This document shows positions 7,095 to 13,201 of a DNA stretch of 13,201 nt, one piece after another. How positions within the stretch are numbered: the stretch's first letter is position 1; every line of letters starts with the position of its first letter. This stretch comes from an uncultured Clostridia bacterium (GTDB lineage Bacteria; Bacillota; Clostridia; TANB77; CAG-508): NCBI GenBank assembly GCA_947631725.1, contig CANRML010000024.1:1-13201 (forward strand), given 5' to 3'. The notes under the pieces were generated by a model. That model worked only from the letters and a program-made list of their open reading frames with translations, was not told the origin of the DNA and made no database searches. The position numbers and the translations under genes were made by a program.

Positions 7095-9291
7095 TTAATG
7101 TTTTCTTCTTACTTCATACACACTATCTACTTTTCTTATTGCTTTTTGCAATTTGTCTAATTCTTCTATATTTTCTATTTCAACTGATACATCCATAATG
7201 GCAATTCTTTCTTTTGTTGTTTTTGTATTTACTCCCATAAGTTTTGCTTTAGTTTCTTTTAAAGCACTTAATGTATCTACTAGTAATCCACTTCTGTCAT
7301 TTGCTAATACTTCAATTTCTACCTGATATGTTTCTTTTGCTTCTTTGTACCACTCTACATCTATCATTCTGTTTTCTTCTGTTAATAAATCTTTAACATT
7401 AATACAATCTTTACGGTGTACTGATACTCCTCTTCCTTTTGTAATATATCCTACAATTTCGTCTCCTGGTAATGGATTACAACATTTTGACAATTTTACT
7501 AAGCAATTATCAATTCCTTTTACAACAACACCAGAATTTGATGGTTTTGCCTTCTTTTCTCTTACTCCTTTACTTAGTTCTTTTATTGTTTCTTCTATGT
7601 TTATTTCTTCATGTTCTTTACGATATTCTTGTAAAACTCTAGCAATAACTTTTACAGGCGAATTTGCGCCAAATCCCACTGCTGCATACATTTCTTCTAG
7701 GTTTTTATATTTATATTTTTCTAGCATTGGATCAATGTATTGATTTTTGAAAATATCATCATGATGAAATCCTAATCTTTTTATTTCTTTTTCAATTAGT
7801 TCTTTTCCTTTTTCAATATTTTCTTCTTTTAAAGTCTTTTTAAACCATGCTTTTATTTTATTTTTTGCCCCTGTGCTTTTTACAAATTTAAGCCAATCTC
7901 TGCTTGGTCCTTGAGAATTATCTGAAGTTATGATTTCAACAATGTCACCACTTTTTAAAGGTGTAATAATTGGCATCATTTTACTATTTATTTTACATCC
8001 TACCATATGATTTCCAATTTCTGCATGGATGTTATACGCAAAATCAATTGGTGTAGAGCCTTGTGGCAAGACTTTAATTGCTCCCTTAGGTGTAAATACA
8101 TATACTTCATCTACAAATAATTCTGTTTTTAATGTATCTAAAAATTCTTGCGGATCTTGTATTTCCTTTTGCCACTCAAGTGTTTCACGAAGCCAAGCAA
8201 GTTTATCTTCTTCTACTTTTACTGATTGCTTTTTTCCAAAATAGCTTGCTTCTTTATATGCCCAATGTGCTGCGATACCATATTCTGCAACTCTATGCAT
8301 ATCCCATGTACGGATTTGTACTTCAAAAGGTGTTCCTTTTTCTCCAAGCAAAGTTGTATGTATAGATTGATACATATTTGGTTTTGGCACAGCTATATAG
8401 TCTTTAAATCTTCCTGGCATTGGGCTATATAGTTCATGGACAACTCCGAAGTGCTGCATAACAATCTTTTACTGAGTTAACTAAAATTCGTAAGGCAAAT
8501 AAATCATAAATTTGGTCTAATGTTTTGTTATCCCTTTTCATTTTACGATATATGCTATATAAATGTTTTGCTCTTCCTGTTACTTCTGCATCAATGTGTT
8601 GTTTTTTTAATTCTATTCTAATTTTTTCCATTATTTTTTCAATAAATTGTAATCGTTCTTCTCTTTTTTTGTTAATACCTTCTACTAATTCATGATATTC
8701 ATCAGGATATAAATATTTAAAGGCTAAATCTTCTAATTCCCATTTCATTGAATATAGTCCTAAACGATTAGCAAGAGGTGAATAAATTTCCATTGTTTCT
8801 TTTGCATTAGCTATTTGTCTATCTCTTTTTAAATATTTCAAAGTTCTCATATTATGAAGTCTATCAGCTAATTTAATTATGATAACACGTATATCTTTTC
8901 CCATTGCTAAGAACATTTTTCTATAGTCTTCTACCTGTGTTTCTTCTACAGATGAAAATAACATTGTTCCCAATTTTGTAACACCTGATACCATATCAGC
9001 AATTTCTTCATTAAATTCTTTTCTAATGTCTGCATCTGTAAGTGGTGTATCTTCTACACTGTCATGTAATAAAGCTGCACAAATTGTATTATCATCTAAT
9101 CCTATGTCTGCTAAGATATAGGCTACATTAAGTGGATGTGTAATATATGGATCTCCAGAATTTCTTTTTTGATTTTTATGGCATTTTTCTGCCACGTTAT
9201 ATGCTTTCATTATAAATTTTGTATCAACTTTTCTGGAATGTTCTTTTCTTTTGTTTATGACATCTTGTATAGTTACTTCTTGCTCTTTCAT
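7095..9291 (-). CDS. rel: Bifunctional (p)ppGpp synthetase/hydrolase Rel, needing a +1 shift at CGG
   Basis: Rel makes and breaks the starvation alarmone (p)ppGpp on the ribosome. The ATG at 9291 follows AAAAGGAGGAG. The first frame gives 281 residues: the HD hydrolase (HPLNVA at 52-57, LLHDSVEDT at 74-82, LADRLHNMRT at 141-150) and the first part of the synthetase (YDLFALRILV). It then meets CGG (8448-8446) and would stop four codons later (CGG AGT TGT CCA TGA). Skipping the C at 8448 gives G282-VVHELYSP and restores the synthetase core (GRFKDYIA, NMYQSIHTT), the TGS domain (about 395-457, VYVFTPKGAIK), a cysteine-containing region (KCCNPLPGD, VHRKDC) and the ACT domain (about 655-731). The joined protein has 731 residues, as usual for long Rel. 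Unshifted translation would give a hydrolase-only protein without a working synthetase. Both halves are complete and conserved, so I do not call a pseudogene. Confidence 0.92.
8443..8451 (-). other. +1 frameshift site CTT-C-GGA in rel
   Basis: The coding strand reads GCA GCA CTT CGG AGT TGT CCA TGA. Dropping the C at 8448 gives GCA GCA CTT GGA GTT GTC CAT, that is A-A-L-G-V-V-H, which matches the conserved L-G-x-x-H stretch of RelA/SpoT synthetases. The two reading frames overlap only between 8434 and 8459. No ribosome binding site precedes the second frame, so a separate start there is unlikely. Confidence 0.82.
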
Positions 9292-9313
9292 GTAGCCTTC
9301 TCCTCCTTTTATT

Positions 9314-11012
9314 TCATATTGATTTCATAACATCTTTTAAATTTATTTGTATACTTTCTACTCCATTAAATGTATTTATTTCTAAAATTCCTACTACATC
9401 AATTTTATCTCCGAATTCTATATTCATTTGCTAAATCACCTAAATTGAAACCTATTGCATTTATCATTGTATTGTTTTCTTTTAATGTCATTTTTAGATG
9501 TTTTCCTTCTGATAATGCTCTAATAGAATCTATTTTTAAATTTTTTATTACAAATATTGGAGTTTTGTTTCCTTCTCCAAATGGTTCTAATTCTTTTAGA
9601 CTTTCTACCATTTCTTTAGAAAGATTTGATAGCTCTAATTTACTATCTATTTGAATAACAGGTACTATTTCTTCTATATGTGCTTTTGTTGCAACTTCTT
9701 CTATTTCATTGCTAAATTTCTCTACCATTTCTTTTTTTAATGTTATCCCTATTGCCATACTATGTCCACCAAATTTTTCAATTGTATCATTACATTTCAT
9801 TAGTGCATCATGTAAGTCAAATCCTGGAATACTTCTTCCAGAGCCTTTTGCTAATTCTTCTTCATAACATAATAATATACTTGGTTTAAAATATTTTTCT
9901 GTGATTTTTGATGCAACAATTCCAATTACTCCATGATGCCAATCTTTTCCTGCTACAACTATTGTATTTCTTTGATTTAAGTTATTTTTTTCAATAAGTA
10001 AATTGGCTTCTTCATAAATTTGTTTTTCTGTGTTTTGTCTAATACTATTAAATTGATTTAGTTCTTTTGTCAAATTATTTACTTCTTCATTATTTTGACT
10101 TAAAAATAACTGTAAAGCTTTTTCTGCATATCCCATCCTACCACAAGCATTTATTCTAGGTGCAACTCCAAAAGAAATTGCTGTTGAATCTATTTTTTGA
10201 TAACCTGAAGATATTAATAATGATTTTAGTCCAATATTTTTGGTTTGATTTACTAATTGCAATCCTAATTTTGTAATTACTCTATTTTCGTCTTTTAATG
10301 GCACAATATCAGATATGGTACCAACACATATGATGTCTAAATATTTTAAATAGCTTTCTTCTGGTAAATTTAATTCCATTGCTAAAGCTTGTATTAGTTT
10401 AAATACGACTCCTACTCCTGCTAAATCTCTACATGGATATATATTATCTTTTCTTTTTGCATCAACAATAGCAATTGCTTCTGGTAAAGTTTCTGCAACT
10501 TCATGATGATCTGTTACTATTGTTTCTATTCCTAATGTATTTGCATATTTTATTTCTTCTATTGCAGAAATCCCACAATCAACTGTAATCATTAGTGTGT
10601 ATTTTTTATTTCCAATTTCTTCTATTGCAGGAATATTTAAGCCATATCCTTCTTCTAATCTGTTTGGTATATAGTGGTCTGCTTCCACACCAATATCTTT
10701 TAAAAAGCTTTTTAATACTGTTATACTTGTAATTCCATCTGCATCATAATCTCCATATATAATAATTTTTTCTGATGCTTTTATTGCTTTTTTTATTCTA
10801 TCTACAGCTTTTTTCATATCTGGCATCAAAAAAGGATCATGAAAGTCTTTTCGAGTTGGATGTAAAAATATATTTAATTTTTCTGGCTCATACATATCTC
10901 TATTTACAAGTATAGTTGCTAGTAATGAATTTATTTTATATTCATTTATTAACTTTTCTATTTGTTCTTGCTTTTCTTGATTTATTTCATAAATTTGCCA
11001 CTTTTTTGTCAT
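9314..11012 (-). CDS. recJ: Single-stranded-DNA exonuclease RecJ, needing a +1 shift at CGG near its C-terminus
   Basis: RecJ degrades single-stranded DNA 5' to 3' in recombination and mismatch or base-excision repair. The ATG at 11012 follows AGGAG. DHH-family motifs are clear: GDYDADG (87-93), VDCG (144-147), DHH (168-170), and the DHHA1 part with GKDWHHGVIGIVASKI and GSGRS. The main frame reaches residue 533 (...LANEYRI), meets CGG (9413-9411) and stops two codons later (CGG AGA TAA). Skipping the C at 9413 continues for 32 residues (GDKIDVVGILEINTFNG...) to the TGA at 9316-9314. This is the end of the oligonucleotide-binding fold that RecJ proteins normally carry, and it gives 565 residues in total. 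The gene heads the recJ-rel-hisS cluster, and rel begins 22 bases further on. The catalytic core is intact whether or not the shift occurs. Confidence 0.93.
9408..9416 (-). other. +1 frameshift site ATT-C-GGA in recJ
   Basis: The coding strand reads TAT AGA ATT CGG AGA TAA. Removing the C at 9413 gives TAT AGA ATT GGA GAT AAA ATT GAT, that is Y-R-I-G-D-K-I-D, which fits the I-G-D-x-x-D turn of the RecJ C-terminal fold. The stretch CGGAGAT is identical to that at the accA site. Confidence 0.8.
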
Positions 11013-11140
11013 TTTCTTCTCCTAAATATAGATTTTTATATATTTTATACTATTTTACTAAATTTTTAAAGGGTTTTTTAATAAAAAACTAGATAAATAA
11101 AAAAATATGCAGTTTTCACTACATATTCTTTTATTTATTT
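11013..11140 (-). other. Gap between fabI and recJ
   Basis: These 128 very AT-rich bases carry the fabI terminator, a small A/T-only inverted repeat (GTTTTTT-N3-AAAAAAC, 11073-11089) and the recJ ribosome binding site. A recJ promoter is expected here. TATAAA near 11045 with TTTAAA about 15 bases above it is a possible but poor match, so I do not mark one. Confidence 0.4.
11099..11127 (-). terminator. Intrinsic terminator after fabI
   Basis: In the mRNA sense AATATGTAG (11127-11119) pairs with CTGCATATT (11112-11104). That gives nine pairs including one G-U, with the loop TGAAAA, followed directly by a run of T (11103-11099). It lies 14 bases below the fabI stop and separates the fatty-acid operon from recJ. 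Confidence 0.75.
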
Positions 11141-11911
11141 TTATACACCAACACTTGAAAATCCACTGTCTACATGAATTATTTCACCTGTAATTGCACT
11201 TGCCATATCACTAAATAAAAATGCTGTTGCATCTCCTACTTGTTTTATTGTTACATTTCTATGCAAAGGTGCTTTTTTCTCTACTATATCTAAGATATTT
11301 CCAAAATCTTTTATTCCTTTTGCTGATAGTGTTTTAATTGGTCCTGCAGATACTGCATTTATTCTACAATTGATTTTTCCTAAATCCACTGCCAAATATC
11401 TTATAGAAGCTTCTAATGCTGCTTTTGCAACTCCCATTACATTATATCCTTCTATTGCTTTTTCTGATCCAAAATATGTATATGCGACAATACTTGCACC
11501 TTCATTTAACATTTCTTTTTCTTTTGCCATACGTAAAATTGCAATTAATGAATAACTACTAACATCTTGTGCATGTGCATATCCTTCTCTTGTTGTATTT
11601 ATAAAATCATTTCGTAAGTCTTCTGTATTTGCATGAGCAATTGCATGTAATATTCCATCTATTTTTCCATGCTCATTTTTTATTTTCTCTAAGCAATTAT
11701 CAATATCTTCGTCTAAACTAACATTGTTACAAATATATAGACTTGTACCTGGTAATTCTTTTAATAATTCTTTTACTTTCTCATAACTATCTTCTGCACA
11801 AGTACATATTACCTTAGCCCCTTGTTCATATGCTGATTGTGCTGCTCCCCAAGCTATGCTCCATTTGTTTCTAACACCCATAATAACTACTTTTTTACCT
11901 TCTAAAATCAT
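11141..11911 (-). CDS. fabI: Enoyl-[acyl-carrier-protein] reductase FabI
   Basis: FabI carries out the last reduction of each fatty-acid elongation cycle, using NADH or NADPH. It is a short-chain dehydrogenase-type protein. I place the start at the ATG at 11911, eight bases after AAAGGAG, rather than at the upstream ATG at 11950. This gives 256 residues, and the catalytic residues then fall exactly on the E. coli numbers: Y146, Y156 and K163 (Y-N-V-M-G-V-A-K). The dinucleotide-binding segment GKKVVIMGVRNKWSIAWG (5-22), HAIAHA (89-94) and the C-terminal ITGEIIHVDSGFS (240-252) are typical of FabI. It follows accA by 13 bases, with its ribosome binding site touching the accA stop (TAAAGGAG), and is the last gene before a terminator. 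FabI rather than FabK or FabV indicates likely sensitivity to triclosan-type inhibitors, which is inference from the family. Confidence 0.96.
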   Translation of the reverse strand: MILEGKKVVIMGVRNKWSIAWGAAQSAYEQGAKVICTCAEDSYEKVKELLKELPGTSLYICNNVSLDEDIDNCLEKIKNEHGKIDGILHAIAHANTEDLRNDFINTTREGYAHAQDVSSYSLIAILRMAKEKEMLNEGASIVAYTYFGSEKAIEGYNVMGVAKAALEASIRYLAVDLGKINCRINAVSAGPIKTLSAKGIKDFGNILDIVEKKAPLHRNVTIKQVGDATAFLFSDMASAITGEIIHVDSGFSSVGV

Positions 11912-11924
11912 CTTTGTATCTCCT

Positions 11925-12711
11925 TTAATATATTTTTCTATACTTTTCATATCTACTATTTAATAATTCTTTTATAGACATTTGTTCTAGCTCTTTTATA
12001 TTTTTTATAATATATCTTTTTAGTGATGTTACAACTTTTTCAAAGCCTTCTGTTATTCCTTCTTTTGGTTCCTTTATAATATAGTCTGCAATTCCTAATC
12101 TTTGAATATCTCCGAGCTGTTATTTTCATATTTTCTGCAGCTTCTTTTGCTTTTGTGCTGTCTTTATATAATATACTTGCAAACCCCTCTGGAGATAATA
12201 CTGAATATATTGCATTTTCTAACATAACAATCCTGTCTCCAACTCCTATTGCTAATGCTCCTCCACTTGAACCTTCTCCAATTACAACTGAAATTATTGG
12301 TACTTTAAGTCCAGACATTTCCATTATATTACGAGCAATCGCTTCTCCTTGTCCTCTTTCTTCTGCTCCCGTTCCTGGATATGCTCCTGGTGTATCAATA
12401 AATGTTATAATTGGTCTGTGAAATTTTTCTGCTTGTTTCATTAGTCTTAATGCTTTGCGATACCCTTCTGGTTCTGGCATCCCAAAATTTCTTTTTATAT
12501 TTTCTTTTGCATTTTTTCCTTTTTCTTCTCCAATTACTGTTACAGGAATCCTTCCTAAAAGTGCAATTCCTCCAATAATTGAATTATCATCTCCATATGC
12601 TCTATCTCCATGTAATTCTATGAAGTCATCAAATATATTTTTTATATAATCTGAAGATTTGGGTCTATCTGCTTGTCTTGCAATTTGTACCCTTTCCCAT
12701 GCTGTTTTCAC
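11925..12711 (-). CDS. accA: Acetyl-CoA carboxylase carboxyltransferase subunit alpha AccA, needing a +1 shift at CGG
   Basis: AccA pairs with AccD to transfer the carboxyl group from biotin to acetyl-CoA, forming malonyl-CoA for fatty-acid synthesis. I choose the GTG at 12711, eight bases after AAAGGAG; a GTG at 12720 lies inside that binding site. The first frame gives 199 residues: AWERVQIARQADRP (4-17), FIELHGDR (30-37), NFGMPEPEGYRKALRLMKQA (75-94), TPGAYPGTGAEERGQGEAIA (107-126) and GEGSSGGALAIGVGD (145-159). It then reaches CGG (12114-12112). Unshifted it would drift into a basic, unrelated tail. Skipping the C at 12114 gives GDIQRLGIADYIIKEP, the expected AccA C-terminal region, and ends at the TAA at 11927-11925. 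The total is 261 residues, like clostridial AccA, which lack the longer N-terminus of E. coli. It is co-transcribed with accD and fabI. Confidence 0.93.
12109..12117 (-). other. +1 frameshift site GCT-C-GGA in accA
   Basis: The coding strand reads ATA ACA GCT CGG AGA TAT TCA. Dropping the C at 12114 gives ATA ACA GCT GGA GAT ATT CAA, that is I-T-A-G-D-I-Q. Removing a G instead would give I-T-A-R-D, which the family also tolerates, so this site alone does not prove which base is skipped. The other three sites favour the C. Unlike at the other sites, the unshifted stop is far away (more than 20 codons), so a nearby stop codon is not part of the signal. Confidence 0.78.
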
Positions 12712-12724
12712 AAATATCACTCCT

Positions 12725-13201
12725 TTATTTATGATAGCGAATAAGTTTGCTGATTGTTTCCTTCATATCTTTTCTTTCAACAATCTTATCAATAAAGCCA
12801 TGTTCTAACAAAAATTCTGATTTCTGAAATCCTTCTGGCAATTCTTGTTTTATTGTTTGTTCAATTACTCTAGGTCCAGCAAAACCAATTAAGGCATCTG
12901 GCTCTGCTAAGATAATATCACCTAAGCTTGCAAAACTTGCAGTTACTCCTCCTGTTGTAGGGTCTGTTAATACAGATATATATAATAATCCTTTTTCCTG
13001 TAATCTTTTAATTGCACTTGAAGTTTTTGCCATTTGCATTAATGATATCATACCTTCTTGCATACGAGCTCCACCAGACACGCAAAAAATAACAAGTGGT
13101 AATTTTTTCTTTATCGCTGTTTCTATTGCAATAGTTATTCTCTCTCCTACTGCTGAGCCCATACTTCCCATTAAAAAGTTTCCATCCATAACTGCAAGTA
13201 C
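12725..13201 (-). CDS. accD: Acetyl-CoA carboxylase carboxyltransferase subunit beta AccD (5' end cut off by the window)
   Basis: These are the last 158 residues of the beta subunit. The frame is open to the right edge (V-L-A-V before MDGNFLMGSMGSAVGERI), so the methionine at 13189 is internal. The crotonase-fold core is clear: IFCVSGGARMQEG, TDPTTGGVTASFASLGD, and AEPDALIGFAGPRVIEQT, which are near-invariant in AccD. The usual N-terminal zinc ribbon lies outside the window. The gene ends with the TAA at 12727-12725, which runs into the accA ribosome binding site (TAAAGGAG), as expected for subunits made in equal amounts. It contains no in-frame CGG in the visible part. Confidence 0.97.
   Translation of the reverse strand, partial: VLAVMDGNFLMGSMGSAVGERITIAIETAIKKKLPLVIFCVSGGARMQEGMISLMQMAKTSSAIKRLQEKGLLYISVLTDPTTGGVTASFASLGDIILAEPDALIGFAGPRVIEQTIKQELPEGFQKSEFLLEHGFIDKIVERKDMKETISKLIRYHK

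Noticed and set aside
11912..11950. Upstream ATG at 11950 as the fabI start
   Set aside because: It lies inside the accA 3' end and has no ribosome binding site. The ATG at 11911 has AAAGGAG and makes the catalytic residues fit FabI numbering.
2171..12114. Simple reassignment of CGG to another amino acid
   Set aside because: A changed meaning of CGG cannot restore the reading frame. The downstream conserved sequence is in the +1 frame at all four sites.
2171..12114. Systematic sequencing or assembly error as the preferred explanation
   Set aside because: It cannot be excluded from the sequence alone. However, the extra base is not in a long homopolymer, and other CCG/CGG contexts in the window (for example AAC GGA, TGC GGA, ATCCGGAT) are not disturbed. 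Read data would decide.
1723..12711. Calling nrdG, rel, recJ and accA pseudogenes
   Set aside because: Each has exactly one break, of the same kind, with both halves fully conserved and no other damage. Rel, AccA and NrdG serve core functions. Random decay would give varied indels and stop codons.
1..13201. tRNA genes, CRISPR arrays, insertion sequences or phage genes
   Set aside because: Intergenic gaps are all under 200 bases. None shows cloverleaf folds, regular repeats, transposase fragments or terminal inverted repeats.

Overview
The window is AT-rich, gene-dense DNA with strong AGGAGG-type ribosome binding sites and short gaps, and its gene content and order are of Firmicutes/Clostridia type. 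The markers are MurT, the class III ribonucleotide reductase NrdD/NrdG, a recJ-rel-hisS cluster, accD-accA-fabI, and a clostridial-style Crp/Fnr regulator. It looks like a chromosomal segment of an anaerobic, low-GC Firmicute. I cannot name the species. No tRNA, rRNA, CRISPR array, insertion sequence or prophage was seen.

Layout from right to left, which is the direction of transcription for all genes but one. (1) accD (3' part only), accA and fabI form a fatty-acid synthesis operon that ends in an intrinsic terminator at 11099-11127. (2) recJ, rel and hisS form a DNA repair / stringent response / tRNA charging operon. Past hisS lies a small, more GC-rich, unrecognised membrane protein gene (5301-5669). 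(3) A strong bidirectional terminator (5267-5300) separates this gene from the only plus-strand gene, a Crp/Fnr-type regulator (4637-5266). (4) The regulator shares a 194-base divergent control region with nrdD. That region holds two Crp/Fnr-sized palindromes. nrdD is followed by an intercistronic hairpin, nrdG, a YcxB-like membrane protein gene and murT, which runs off the left edge.

The striking feature is translational. Four conserved housekeeping genes (nrdG, rel, recJ, accA) each have one interruption of the reading frame, and all four are of the same kind. One extra C sits just before a glycine codon, so that the in-frame codon becomes CGG. Skipping the C (+1) gives GGT or GGA and restores the complete family-length protein. 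In about 4,180 codons read by eye, CGG is otherwise absent in frame except once, in the odd membrane protein gene. Four unrelated genes broken in the same way, with both halves otherwise intact, do not look like random decay. The simplest reading is that CGG is a hungry or unassigned codon in this organism and that ribosomes shift +1 over it, so C insertions before GGN are tolerated. A systematic sequence error is the main alternative.

Functionally the segment combines anaerobic dNTP supply (NrdD with its activase NrdG, possibly controlled by the neighbouring Crp/Fnr protein), peptidoglycan amidation (MurT), the (p)ppGpp stress alarm (Rel), histidyl-tRNA charging, single-strand DNA exonuclease repair, and the acetyl-CoA carboxylase and enoyl-ACP reductase steps of lipid synthesis.
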